A DNA stretch of 64,000 bases from JAVBMV01 sp031552145 (GTDB lineage Bacteria; Myxococcota; Myxococcia; Myxococcales; UBA5297): positions 62,001-126,000 of the forward strand of contig JAVBMV010000010.1 of the NCBI GenBank assembly GCA_031552145.1, read 5' to 3'. The position numbers were made by a program, and so were the translations under genes. The notes beneath the pieces were generated by a model. That model was not told the origin of the DNA. It made no database searches and saw only the letters and a list, made by a program, of their open reading frames with translations. Within the stretch, counting starts at the first letter, position 1. Each line of letters starts with the position of its first letter. This document shows positions 55,043 to 64,000 of the stretch, piece after piece.

Positions 55043-56623
55043 GTGGCTAGTGACCGCGAGAAGAGTCCACCGCTGAGCGACCGCTCGTGCGGAGTGTTGC
55101 TGCACCCCACCTCTCTCCCCGGCCCCTATGGGCTCGGAGATCTGGGGCCGGCTGCGCACCACTTCGTCGCGCTCCTCTCCCAGGCGAAGGTGCGCTGGTG
55201 GCAGATGCTACCGGTGGGCCCGATCGGTTACGGTAACTCTCCCTATCAGTCCTTCTCCACCTTCGCGGGCGAGCCCCTGCTCCTCTCACTCGAGCGCCTG
55301 GCCGACGACGGGCTGCTCGAACGCGACGAGCTCACGCCACTCTCGCCCCCGCGCCAGTTCGCCTCCTATGCGCGCGCCGCTCGGCTAAAATGGCCGCTCT
55401 TCAGGCTCGCCTTCAAGCGCTTCGCCGCGCGAGGTGGCGCGGAGCGTGCCCCTTACGAGCAGTTCGTGGAGGAGAACCGCGGCTGGCTCTTCGACTACGC
55501 GCTCTTCGCCGCGCTCAAGACGCACCATGGTGGCACCTCTTGGATCGAGTGGGAAGAGACCGCGCGCCGGCGCGAGAGCGCGGAGCGCGCCGCCGAGAGC
55601 GCCTCACTGACGGGGCCCACCGGTGAGCTGGCGCTGCACCTCTTTCTCCAATACCAGTTCGAGCGCCAGTGGCGCGCCCTGCGCGACCACTGCCAGGAGC
55701 GGGGCGTGGCCCTGCTGGGGGATCTGCCAATCTACGCCGCGCACGACAGCGCCGACACCTGGGGGGCGCCGCAGCTCTTCGATATGGATGACGACGGGCG
55801 CCTCGCCGCGCAGGCGGGGGTGCCGCCCGATTACTTCAGCGCCTCGGGCCAGCTCTGGGGAAATCCACTTTACCGTTGGGAGGTCCACCGAGACGAGGCC
55901 TATCGGTGGTGGCTCTCCCGCCTGAAGAGCGCTCTCGGGCGCTTCGACGCGCTCAGGCTCGACCACTTCATCGGCTTTTATCGCTACTGGCGAGTTCCCG
56001 CGGGCGCGCTCACCGCCTACGAGGGGAGCTATCGCGAGGGGCCGGGCCCCCACCTCTTCGAGGCGGTCCGGAGGGCGTTGGGCGACGCCGGAGGGCACCT
56101 CCCTCTCATCGCCGAGGATCTGGGGGTCGTCGTACCGGAGGTGAAGGCGCTGCGCGCGGCCTTCGGCCTCCCGGGCATGCGGGTGCTGCAGTTCGCCTTC
56201 GGCGACGATCCGGAGGCCGACAGCTACAAGCCGCACAACTTCACGCGCGACTCCGTCGTCTATACCGGGACCCACGACAATGACACCACCGTAGGTTGGT
56301 TCATGGACGCGGGCTCGGCCGCAAGCACCCGCGCCCCCGAGGCGATCGCCAGGGAGCGCGCGGCGGCGTTCGCCTATCTGGGGCTCGGCGACGCGCGGCA
56401 GATCCACGTCGCGATGATCCGCGCCGCATTCTCCTCAGTGGCCAACTTGGCCATCGTGCCCCTTCAAGACTGGCTGGGCCTCGACGCCAGCGCGCGCATG
56501 AACCGGCCCGGCACGCTCGGCGGAAACTGGGAGTGGCGCGCGCGCGACGACGACCTCTCGGAGTCCCTCGGCGAAATGCTCGCGCAAATGGCGCATACTT
56601 ACGGGCGAGCCACGGCGAGGTGA
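55043..56623 (+). CDS. malQ: 4-alpha-glucanotransferase
   Basis: About 526 residues from GTG 55043. The frame is open further upstream and the start is uncertain; the family begins just before CGVLLHPTSLPGPYGLGDLG. It disproportionates maltose and malto-oligosaccharides. GH77 motifs: WWQMLPVGPIGYGNSPYQ, DLPIYAAHDSADTWG, the nucleophile block FDALRLDHFIGFYRYW, acid/base LIAEDLGVV and YTGTHDNDTT. It lies 4 bp before treS, so maltose from TreS can pass to it. Confidence 0.92.
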   Translation: MASDREKSPPLSDRSCGVLLHPTSLPGPYGLGDLGPAAHHFVALLSQAKVRWWQMLPVGPIGYGNSPYQSFSTFAGEPLLLSLERLADDGLLERDELTPLSPPRQFASYARAARLKWPLFRLAFKRFAARGGAERAPYEQFVEENRGWLFDYALFAALKTHHGGTSWIEWEETARRRESAERAAESASLTGPTGELALHLFLQYQFERQWRALRDHCQERGVALLGDLPIYAAHDSADTWGAPQLFDMDDDGRLAAQAGVPPDYFSASGQLWGNPLYRWEVHRDEAYRWWLSRLKSALGRFDALRLDHFIGFYRYWRVPAGALTAYEGSYREGPGPHLFEAVRRALGDAGGHLPLIAEDLGVVVPEVKALRAAFGLPGMRVLQFAFGDDPEADSYKPHNFTRDSVVYTGTHDNDTTVGWFMDAGSAASTRAPEAIARERAAAFAYLGLGDARQIHVAMIRAAFSSVANLAIVPLQDWLGLDASARMNRPGTLGGNWEWRARDDDLSESLGEMLAQMAHTYGRATAR

Positions 56624-56627
56624 CGCT

Positions 56628-59600
56628 ATGTCCATCAACATCCTGCGCGACGAACCGCTCTGGTACAAAGATGCGATCATCTACGAGCTGAGGGTCCGCG
56701 CCTTCTTTGATCACGACGACGATGGCATCGGCGATCTCCAAGGGCTCACCGAGAAGCTCGACTACATCAAATACCTGGGCGCCGACACGCTCTGGCTCCT
56801 CCCCTTCTATCCGTCGCCGCTCAAGGATGACGGCTACGACATCAGCGACTACATGAACGTCCACCCCGAGGTGGGGACGCTCAGCGACTTCAAGACCTTC
56901 CTCGACGAGGCCCACGCGCGCGGCCTCCGGGTCATCACCGAGCTGGTGATCAACCACACCTCTGATCAGCACCCGCTCTTCCAGCGCGCGCGGCGCGCTC
57001 CGCCGGGGAGTCCCGAGCGCGAGCACTACGTCTGGAGCGACACCCCCGACCGCTACCCAGAGGCGCGGATCATCTTTAAGGACTTCGAGCACTCCAACTG
57101 GGCCTGGGATCCGATCGCGCGGGCGCACTACTGGCACCGATTCTACTCGCACCAGCCCGACCTCAACTTTGACAACCCCGAGGTTCGCAAGTTCATCCAG
57201 CGCACCATCGACTTCTGGCTGGGCATGGGCGTCGATGGTCTCAGACTCGACGCCGTGCCCTATCTCTTCGAGCGGGAGGGCACCAACGGCGAGAACCTGC
57301 CCGAGACACACCGCGAGCTGAAGGCGCTGCGCGCCCACGTGGACGCCCACTTCAACAATCGGATGTTCCTCGCCGAGGCGAACCAGTGGCCCGAGGACGC
57401 GGCCGAGTATTTCGGCACGGGCGACGAGTGCCACATGGCCTTTCACTTCCCGATCATGCCGCGCCTCTTCATGTCGATCCGCATGGAGGATCGCTATCCG
57501 CTGGTGGAGATCATCTCGCAGACGCCCCAGATCCCCGAGCGCTGCCAGTGGGCGCTCTTCTTGCGCAACCATGACGAGCTGACTCTGGAGATGGTGACCG
57601 ACGAGGAGCGCGACTACATGTACCGCGCCTATGCTCACGATCCTCACGCCCGAATCAACCTCGGCATCCGCCACCGGCTCGCCCCCTTGATGCGCAACGA
57701 CCGGCGCCAGATGGAGCTGCTCAACGGACTACTCTTCTCGCTGCCCGGCACCCCGGTCCTCTATTACGGTGACGAGATCGGCATGGGCGACAACATCTTC
57801 CTGGGCGACCGCAATGGCGTGCGTACACCCATGCAGTGGTCCTCCGATCGCAACGCCGGCTTTTCGCGCGCCAACCCTCAGCGCCTCTACCTCCCGGTCA
57901 TCGTCGATCCCGAGTACCACTACGAGACGGTGAACGTGGAAAACCAGCGCACCAACCCCAGCTCTCTCTTGCGCTGGACCCGGCGGCTCATCTCGATGCG
58001 CAAGCGCCACAGCGCCTTCGGGCGCGGCAGTATCGAGTTCCTCCTCCCCGAGAATCATCGCGTGCTCACCTTCCTGCGGCAGTATCAGGAGCAGACGATC
58101 CTCGTGGTGGCCAACCTCTCGCGCTTCTCACAATATGTGGAGCTCGACCTCTCGCGCTTCGCGGGCGCCGTCCCTGTCGAGCTCTTTGGCAAGACCCCCT
58201 TCCCTCCTATCACCGAGGCGCCCTACCTGCTCACGCTCTCCGGCCACGCCTTCTTCTGGTTCCGCATCGCGGCGCCCTCGGAGCTGCATCCCAGGGAGAT
58301 GCTCGCCTCTCCGCTCCCTCTGCTGGGCGCTCGCGGCGCCTGGCTCGAGGCGCTCCTGCCCTCCTATCTGCGCGCGCCCTCACAGCGCGGCGAGCTCGAG
58401 GCGCTCCTCCCTTCCTTCCTCGAGACCATGGAATGGTACGCCGGGGAAGCGGATCAGGTCCGCTCGGTCGAGCTGCTCGACCTCGTCCGCTTCGGTGAAG
58501 AGCCGGCGGCGGCGGCGCTGCTCTTCACGCGGCTCGAGTCCTCGGACGGCGTCAAGGAGATGCTCTCTCTTCCGCTCGCCTTCTCTACCGGAGCGGCGAC
58601 CGAAGAACTCTATCAAGGTCCGCGAGAGCCGCTGCTGGCGACGCTGCGCATCGAGGAGAGCAGCGAGCCGGGCGGCGCGCGCGAGGGACTGCTCCACGGC
58701 GCCGCCGCCGATCCGCGCTTTGGCGCGGCGCTCCTCGGCGCCCTCGCCCGCGGGGAGACAACGCTCCCGACCCGCGGCGGCGAGCTGTTCCTCACCCGCT
58801 TCGCGCCTTTCGAACGACTCGAGGCGCTGGCGCGTTCCAACGCTCCGATGAGCGCCGAGGTGCTGGATCAGGGATATGGCACTACCATCGCGCTCTTTGG
58901 CGGGAAGGCGCGGGTCTCGCTCTTCCACACCTTCGAGGAGGAGCCCCATCCCGACCTCGAGCTGAGCATCGCGCTGCAGGAACGCACGGCCTTCGAACAC
59001 CTGCTCCCTGTCGCCGGCAGCGTCGAGTACCGGCGCCAACGGGGGCAGCGCGGCGCCCTAGCCCTCGTGAGGCTCTGCGAGGAGCACCGTCCGTCCGCCT
59101 GGAGCACCACCCTCACCGCGGTTCGACGCTACCTCACGCAAGTCAGAGAGGAAGGGCGCTCATTGGAGCCCGATGAGACGATCCCGGTACGCGCCTTCGA
59201 TGTTTCCGAGCGGGAGACCCCGCGCCTGGCGCGCGAACTGATGGGGGAGTGCCTGGAGCGCGTAGGGCTCATCGCCGAGCGCACCGCCCGGCTGCAGCTC
59301 TGCCTTGCCTCGCTCGGCGACGAGGAGCCCTTCACCCCAGAGCCCTTCAACACGCTGGCGCGCCGCTCGCGCTATCAATCGATGCGCAACCGCATCCGAA
59401 TGGTCTTCCAGCAGCTGCGCCAGCATCGGCGGGAGATCGATCCGGCCTGGCTGCCCCAGCTGGAGCTGATCATTGCCTCCGAAGACCAATTCCTTCGCTA
59501 CTGCAAGCTCTTTCTCGACGCCAACATCGTCTCTTATCGCATTCGGTGTCATGGCCTCTGGACCCTCCATAGCCTTCTCGACACCGGCTCCGACTTCCTC

Positions 59601-60023
59601 GCTGACAGCTTCGAGGGGAACCGAGCCGATCCGCTCAGCGAGCGGCGCCGCAAGCGCTCACCCATGCGCGACGTAGTGACCATGGTGCACAGCCTGCAAC
59701 TCGTCGCCATGGCCCCGCTCTTCGGCCCCTCGCCGCTGCCCGAACTGACCGAGGCCGAGCTGGTGCGCCTGAAGCCCTTCGCCATCTACTGGCGGCGCTG
59801 GGCCATCGCTGCCTTCTTGAGGCGCTACTTCCAGGTGGCCAGCGCCTGTTCCTTCCTGCCCTCCGAGCGCGAGCAACTGCGGTCGCTCTTCAATACCTAC
59901 TTGGTGGAGGAGATGGTCAACTCCGTAGGCCACATGCTCGAGCATCGTCGCGACTGGCTCAAGGCGGGGCTGGTGCTGCTGCTCGACGCGCGCGAGCGGC
60001 TGGAGAATCCACCTTCGATTTAG
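56628..60023 (+). CDS. treS: Trehalose synthase fused to a degenerate maltokinase domain
   Basis: 1131 residues. Residues 1-550 are a GH13 trehalose synthase (maltose-trehalose interconversion) with nucleophile GLRLDAV (near 208), acid LAEANQWPED (near 250) and FLRNHDE (near 314) intact. The rest aligns with maltokinase, as in known TreS-Mak fusions. However, the kinase catalytic motif HGDYHLGQ is replaced by HGLWTLHS (near 975), and the following IDFEGEP-type motif by ADSFEGNRAD (near 993). The neighbouring LSERRRKRSPMRDV motif is kept. The kinase half is thus probably inactive but structurally retained. Paired with malQ. Confidence 0.88.
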   Translation: MSINILRDEPLWYKDAIIYELRVRAFFDHDDDGIGDLQGLTEKLDYIKYLGADTLWLLPFYPSPLKDDGYDISDYMNVHPEVGTLSDFKTFLDEAHARGLRVITELVINHTSDQHPLFQRARRAPPGSPEREHYVWSDTPDRYPEARIIFKDFEHSNWAWDPIARAHYWHRFYSHQPDLNFDNPEVRKFIQRTIDFWLGMGVDGLRLDAVPYLFEREGTNGENLPETHRELKALRAHVDAHFNNRMFLAEANQWPEDAAEYFGTGDECHMAFHFPIMPRLFMSIRMEDRYPLVEIISQTPQIPERCQWALFLRNHDELTLEMVTDEERDYMYRAYAHDPHARINLGIRHRLAPLMRNDRRQMELLNGLLFSLPGTPVLYYGDEIGMGDNIFLGDRNGVRTPMQWSSDRNAGFSRANPQRLYLPVIVDPEYHYETVNVENQRTNPSSLLRWTRRLISMRKRHSAFGRGSIEFLLPENHRVLTFLRQYQEQTILVVANLSRFSQYVELDLSRFAGAVPVELFGKTPFPPITEAPYLLTLSGHAFFWFRIAAPSELHPREMLASPLPLLGARGAWLEALLPSYLRAPSQRGELEALLPSFLETMEWYAGEADQVRSVELLDLVRFGEEPAAAALLFTRLESSDGVKEMLSLPLAFSTGAATEELYQGPREPLLATLRIEESSEPGGAREGLLHGAAADPRFGAALLGALARGETTLPTRGGELFLTRFAPFERLEALARSNAPMSAEVLDQGYGTTIALFGGKARVSLFHTFEEEPHPDLELSIALQERTAFEHLLPVAGSVEYRRQRGQRGALALVRLCEEHRPSAWSTTLTAVRRYLTQVREEGRSLEPDETIPVRAFDVSERETPRLARELMGECLERVGLIAERTARLQLCLASLGDEEPFTPEPFNTLARRSRYQSMRNRIRMVFQQLRQHRREIDPAWLPQLELIIASEDQFLRYCKLFLDANIVSYRIRCHGLWTLHSLLDTGSDFLADSFEGNRADPLSERRRKRSPMRDVVTMVHSLQLVAMAPLFGPSPLPELTEAELVRLKPFAIYWRRWAIAAFLRRYFQVASACSFLPSEREQLRSLFNTYLVEEMVNSVGHMLEHRRDWLKAGLVLLLDARERLENPPSI

Positions 60024-60031
60024 CGCTCCTG

Positions 60032-61351
60032 TCACGGGGTGACGGTCAGCCTCAAGAAGCGGCGCTTACCCACCTGGATCGCGTAGTCACCCGGGCCGAG
60101 CGCGGCCTTGGGATCGGTGGTGCGCTCGCCATTGATCGTCACACCGCCTTGGGTCACCAGCCTTCGAGCGTCGCTGTTCGAGGATGCGAGCCCGGCGTCG
60201 CACATCAGCTTCAAGAGCCCCAGCGCGCCGCCGCCCTCGAGCGCGGCCGTCCGCTGCTCGGCATCCTCCGGCCACTCCCTGCGGGCATGGACGCGCTCGA
60301 ACTCCTCCGCAGCCAGCTTCGCCGCCTGTGCCGAGTGGAAGCGCTCGACCAGCTCGCTGGCGAGGCGCACCTTCGCGCTCTTCGGGTGCTCCTCGCCGGA
60401 GGCGACGCGCGCGCGCAGCGCGGAGAGCTCCGCCGCCGAGAGCGTGGAGAGCAGCTCGTAGTAGCGCCACATCAGGTCGTCGGTGATGGACATCAGCTTC
60501 CCGAAGATGCTCTCGGCTGGCTCGTCGATGCCCACATAGTTGCCCAGCGACTTCGACATTTTGTCGCCCGCGATCGCGCCATCCACCAGCTTCGCGTCGA
60601 GCCCCTCCAGGATGGGGCCCGTCATCACGATCTGTGGGATGAGGCCCGCGTCCTTCATCAGGTCGCGCCCCACCAGCAGGTTGAAGAGCTGATCGGAGCC
60701 GCCGAGCTCGACGTCGCAGCGCAGCGCCACCGAGTCCTGCCCCTGCAGGAGCGGATAGAGGAACTCGTGGATGGCAATCGAGCGCCCCTCGCGAAAACGC
60801 CGCTTGAAGTCATCGCGCTCCAGCATGCGCGCCACCGGGTAGCGCGCCGCGAGCTTAATCAAGTCCGTCCCGGAGGCTCTCCCGTGCCACTCACTGTTGA
60901 AGCGCAGCTCTGTCCGCTCCGGATCGAGGATCTTGAAGACCTGACGCTTGTAGGTCTCAGCGTTGGCAACGACCTGCTCGGGCGTTAGCGCCGGGCGAGT
61001 GCTGTTCTTCCCAGTCGGATCGCCGATCATCCCCGTGTAGTCGCCGATGAGGAAGACGACGCGGTGGCCCAACTCCTGGAAGCGCTTCATCCTAAAGAGC
61101 AGCACCGTGTGCCCCAAATGGAGATCGGGCGCAGTGGGATCGAAGCCGGCCTTTACCAGGAGCGGCGTGCCCGTGGCGTGGGCGCGCTCGAGCCGGTCCT
61201 TCAGCTCGACAGCGACGTGGAGGTCGACCGCTCCGCGCGTCACCTCTCGATACTGCTCGGCGGGCGTCGTGGCGCGCAGGAGAAGTGGCCCGCGCTCGCG
61301 CTGGGCTACGGGGACTTCCATTGAACTTTGGGGGTTGGCGTCGCTCGTCAT
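60032..61351 (-). CDS. tyrS: Tyrosine-tRNA ligase
   Basis: 439 residues; a Met ten codons later is an alternative start. Charges tRNA-Tyr. The class I HIGH motif is DLHLGHTVLLFRMKRF, KMSKS lies in GDKMSKSLGNYVG, and GGSDQLFNLLVGRD is diagnostic. A C-terminal S4 RNA-binding domain (about 375-439, RRLVTQGGVTINGE) follows. The TyrZ-like N-terminus is extended by about 35 residues. No T-box sequence was found in the leader. Confidence 0.96.
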   Translation of the reverse strand: MTSDANPQSSMEVPVAQRERGPLLLRATTPAEQYREVTRGAVDLHVAVELKDRLERAHATGTPLLVKAGFDPTAPDLHLGHTVLLFRMKRFQELGHRVVFLIGDYTGMIGDPTGKNSTRPALTPEQVVANAETYKRQVFKILDPERTELRFNSEWHGRASGTDLIKLAARYPVARMLERDDFKRRFREGRSIAIHEFLYPLLQGQDSVALRCDVELGGSDQLFNLLVGRDLMKDAGLIPQIVMTGPILEGLDAKLVDGAIAGDKMSKSLGNYVGIDEPAESIFGKLMSITDDLMWRYYELLSTLSAAELSALRARVASGEEHPKSAKVRLASELVERFHSAQAAKLAAEEFERVHARREWPEDAEQRTAALEGGGALGLLKLMCDAGLASSNSDARRLVTQGGVTINGERTTDPKAALGPGDYAIQVGKRRFLRLTVTP

Positions 61352-61440
61352 CTGGAGCTCTCGAGGAGGAGCTCTTTGGAGAGCTCGGGTGAACGTTCTC
61401 TGGGGCTCCCTCTACCGCGGCGCGGAGCGGGAATAAAGAA

Positions 61441-61617
61441 CCCCCGCGGAGCCGTGTGGTGGGTGTCCATCGAACCCTGTCTGGCAGGTGGGGAGCCGAC
61501 CGTCGTCCGTAGGCTTCCGTCCTAGCGAACGGCATGCACATGAACGCACTTGAGCAGGCACCCCTCAATGGACTTATCGGTCCGAAAGCATCCACCCATC
61601 ACGAGAACCGCAGGGGC
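61441..61617 (-). ncRNA. ssrS: Probable 6S RNA
   Basis: About 177 nt, transcribed toward tyrS. A closing stem pairs CCCCTGCGGTTCTCGTG-ATGGGTG with the 3' strand CACCCACCACACGGCTCCGCGGGGG. An internal stem pairs GGGGTGCC with GGCTCCCC. The apical part reads GCATGCCGTTCGCTAGGACG followed by GAAGCC, closely like the E. coli 6S apex. A small CCTG/CAGG hairpin sits in the 3' side of the central bubble, and CCGATA lies on the 5' side. The 3' end runs into TTCTTTATT. 6S RNA traps sigma-70 RNA polymerase in slow growth. The identification is by structure, without a covariance search. Confidence 0.62.
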
Positions 61618-61719
61618 AAGAGCAGCATCGCTATGCGAAAGCTATTTGTATAGAAGCCTAGGTCTGGCGCGCCCGCTCGTCAAGGTGCAGCCTTTGTGCA
61701 GGGCGCCTCGGAGCGAAAC

Positions 61720-62172
61720 ATGACCTCTCGATGGGATTTCGTCCACGAGCTGAAACCGCTAGGCATGAGAGAGCACGCGCTCGAGCGCTTCGGCGATGCC
61801 CTCGCGGAGGAGCTGGCGCGCTGGCCGCTTCCGCTCGATGCCTGGAGCGACCCTCGCGACGAGACGCGCTACCGGGCGCTGCTGGAGCGGCACGCCCAGA
61901 GCGGCGCCCGAGGCCCCTCCCCCGAGAGCTGCCGCGAAGCCTTCAAGTTGGCGAACCTGGAACTGGGCCGGGAGTTCGAGGCGCATGAGGCCGCCGTCCG
62001 CGCCCTTCCCACGGCGCGGCGCGACGAGTCGCTGCTCCTCTTCCGCTACCTGGTGGAGTGGTCCGAGCAATTGATGGAGGCGACCGAGGGGAGGTTGAGG
62101 CGCGCCGACCTAATGCGGGTGCTGGAGCGCGCGTGCGCCAAGCTGGAGGAGGGGCGCCTCGTCATCGCCTGA
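61720..62172 (+). CDS. Small helical protein of unknown function
   Basis: 150 residues from ATG 61720, with CGGAG upstream; a GTG eight codons earlier is less likely. Cytoplasmic, acidic and helical: LKPLGMREHALERFGDALAEELARWPLPLDAW, then RRDESLLLFRYLVEWSEQLMEATEGRLRRADL. No cysteine motif or membrane segment. It sits alone between the 6S candidate and rnpB. No family recognised. Confidence 0.6.
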   Translation: MTSRWDFVHELKPLGMREHALERFGDALAEELARWPLPLDAWSDPRDETRYRALLERHAQSGARGPSPESCREAFKLANLELGREFEAHEAAVRALPTARRDESLLLFRYLVEWSEQLMEATEGRLRRADLMRVLERACAKLEEGRLVIA

Positions 62173-62185
62173 GCGCCAACCCTCC

Positions 62186-62214
62186 TGGCCTTTGCGGAGG
62201 GACCGAAGTAGATT
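62186..62214 (+). promoter_or_regulatory. Candidate rnpB promoter
   Basis: A -10 TAGATT (same as rpoZ) lies 7 bp before the expected RNA 5' end, with a weak -35 TGGCCT 17 bp upstream. Confidence 0.45.
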
Positions 62215-62220
62215 GGCTCC

Positions 62221-62607
<387 letters not shown>

Positions 62608-62609
62608 AC

Positions 62610-64000
62610 TTACCCAAAGAGCGCGGCCACATAGTCCTTGGGGTCGAAAGGCTTCAGATCTGCCGCCGTCTCGCCCACGCCCACGAAGCGCACCGGCACC
62701 TTCAGCTCGTCGCAGATTCCGATGATGACGCCTCCCTTGGCGGTGCCATCGAGCTTCGTCAAGACGATGCCATCGACCGTGAGCGCGGCATGGAACTCGC
62801 GCGCCTGGGCGATGGCGTTCTGTCCGTTGGTCGAGTCGAGGACCAGCAGCGTCTCGTGTGGTGCGCCGGGCATCGCCTTCTCGAGCACCCGCTTCACCCG
62901 CTTCAGCTCCTCCATGAGCGGCGCCTTCGTGTGGAGGCGCCCCGCGGTGTCGCAGAGCACGTAGTCGGCCCCCTCCGCCTGCCCCTTGCGCACCGCGTCG
63001 AAGACGATCGCGCCCGGATCGGAGCCCTCCCGCCCCTTCACCACCGGCATCCCCGCCCGCTCCCCCCAGATCTCCAGCTGCTCCGTCGCCGCGGCGCGGA
63101 AGGTATCGGCGGCGGCGAGCACCACGCGCTTCCCCTCCCCCGCGATGCGCGAGGCCAGCTTGCCCACCGTGGTTGTCTTGCCCGACCCGTTTACGCCCAC
63201 CACCATGATGACGTGTGGGCGCGCCGCCAAAGCCGGTGCGGCGCTCGCGATGCTCCCGGCCTCCGCCCCGAGTCCCTCGAGCCCGACGATGCGCGCGATC
63301 TCTCCGCGGATCGCCTCCTTCAGCCGCTCCGCGTCCTTCAGCTCCTTTGCGCGCAGCTCGTTTCGCGCGAAGTCGAGCAACTCCGTCGCCGTCCTGATCC
63401 CGATGTCGGCGCCGACGAGCACCTCCTCCAACTCGGCGAGGACCGACTCATCAAGCACCTTGCCTCGCCCAAAGAGCGAGTCGAGCCGGGCGATGAAGCC
63501 GCCGCGCGTCTTGGCCAGGCCTTCGGCGAGGGTGCGCCCGCCCTCGGCGGCGACCTTCCGCCGGCGCTCCTCCTCCGCCGCGCGCCTCGCCTCCTCCTCG
63601 GCCGCTTGCCTCGCGCGCTCTAGCTCCTCGGCACGCTCCCGCTCCTCTTCTGCCGCGCGCCTCTTCGCCTCGCGCTCGGCCGCCGTGCGCTCTTTCTGGG
63701 CCCAGTACTCGGCCTTCTTGCGCTCGTCGGCGGCCTTCTTGTCGGCTTCCTCCTCCGTCGCGCGCACTCTCTCGAGCAGCTGCCCTGCCATGCGCTGCGC
63801 ATCGGGCACGGCGGGAACGCTCTCCGAAGGAGCGCCGCTCTCGCTCTTCGCCTTCGGCGGCGCGGGAGGTTGGGGAGGCCCTGGCGGGAGCACCTCTTCG
63901 CGCACCGCCGCGCCGGGCTCCTTGGTAGGCGGCAACCTAGAGGCGCGCGCGCGCCGAAGAAAAAACAGGAGCGCCGCGACGAGGAGCAGCGCCGCGAGCA
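62610..64000 (-). CDS. ftsY: Signal recognition particle receptor FtsY (5' end outside window)
   Basis: GTPase that docks SRP-ribosome complexes at the membrane. The frame stays open to the edge; upstream of the TTG at 63935 it reads LAALLLVAALLFFLRRARA, a membrane helix plus basic stop. FtsY is therefore probably inserted by an N-terminal transmembrane segment. A long Glu/Ala/Arg coiled-coil A region follows (about 60-150 from that TTG). The NG domain has GVNGSGKTTTVGKLA (P loop), AADTFRAAATEQL, DTAGR, TKLDGTAKGG and GVGETAADLKPFD. It converges on rnpB. Confidence 0.95.
   Translation of the reverse strand, partial: LAALLLVAALLFFLRRARASRLPPTKEPGAAVREEVLPPGPPQPPAPPKAKSESGAPSESVPAVPDAQRMAGQLLERVRATEEEADKKAADERKKAEYWAQKERTAAEREAKRRAAEEERERAEELERARQAAEEEARRAAEEERRRKVAAEGGRTLAEGLAKTRGGFIARLDSLFGRGKVLDESVLAELEEVLVGADIGIRTATELLDFARNELRAKELKDAERLKEAIRGEIARIVGLEGLGAEAGSIASAAPALAARPHVIMVVGVNGSGKTTTVGKLASRIAGEGKRVVLAAADTFRAAATEQLEIWGERAGMPVVKGREGSDPGAIVFDAVRKGQAEGADYVLCDTAGRLHTKAPLMEELKRVKRVLEKAMPGAPHETLLVLDSTNGQNAIAQAREFHAALTVDGIVLTKLDGTAKGGVIIGICDELKVPVRFVGVGETAADLKPFDPKDYVAALFG

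Noticed and set aside
61441..61480. tRNA or tmRNA 3' end suggested by GGGTTCGA and CCACC on the minus strand
   Set aside because: No complementary T-stem and no acceptor stem can be formed.
61352..61719. T-box leader for tyrS in the structured upstream region
   Set aside because: The conserved T-box sequence (GGTGGNACCGCG type) is missing, and the pairing pattern fits 6S RNA better.

Overview
The window is one contiguous, GC-rich, gene-dense stretch of bacterial chromosome. The gene mix points to the Myxococcota or another deltaproteobacterial-type lineage: a Pkn-type Ser/Thr kinase, a PP2C phosphatase, a DUF4388 protein, TPR membrane proteins, a Gld-like ABC module, a Cys-rich surface lipoprotein and a very large repeat lipoprotein. 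This placement is inference from gene content. I saw no marker that fixes the genus. There are no phage genes, transposases, CRISPR arrays or tRNAs.

Layout. Bases 1-652 hold the end of aspartase (aspA). A minus-strand block (741-11810) carries a TPR protein, fabG, plsX, rpmF, yceD, phoH, a DUF4388 protein, a TPR membrane protein, a Ser/Thr kinase and aspartokinase. A plus-strand block (11927-16089) encodes a Gld-like ABC transporter with two auxiliary proteins, then rpoZ. groES-groEL follow, and a HipA/HipB-like toxin-antitoxin pair sits directly in the groEL terminator, bracketed by a perfect 25-bp direct repeat. Bases 20977-33582 are mixed: a lipoprotein serine hydrolase, a DUF1801-ArfB fusion, a frameshifted ATPase-DUF4143 gene, pyrF, prepilin peptidase, galT, a pseudokinase-PP2C fusion, small envelope proteins, Hsp20, epmA and a threonine-synthase-like protein that lacks the PLP lysine. 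Bases 33721-48074 hold a response regulator, trpS, rimO, a 2503-residue lipoprotein with 16 repeats, biotin carboxylase with BCCP, and pyrG.

The copper region (48255-54842, minus strand) is a three-gene operon. It encodes a Sco-PCuAC fusion, a monohaem cytochrome c and a 1579-residue membrane-anchored multicopper oxidase. The oxidase has six cupredoxin-like domains, and its copper motifs run C-D-A-B instead of A-B-C-D. This is the strongest candidate for an undescribed system. Next to it, malQ and a TreS-maltokinase fusion (55043-60023) form a trehalose/maltose/glucan module in which the maltokinase half has lost its catalytic residues.

The right end carries tyrS, a probable 6S RNA upstream of it, a small unknown gene, RNase P RNA (rnpB), and ftsY running off the edge with an N-terminal membrane segment. 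Recognisable promoters share a TTGCGC/TTGACG -35 and a TAGAnT-like -10. Start codons were chosen by ribosome-binding site and family N-terminus, and many are GTG or TTG.
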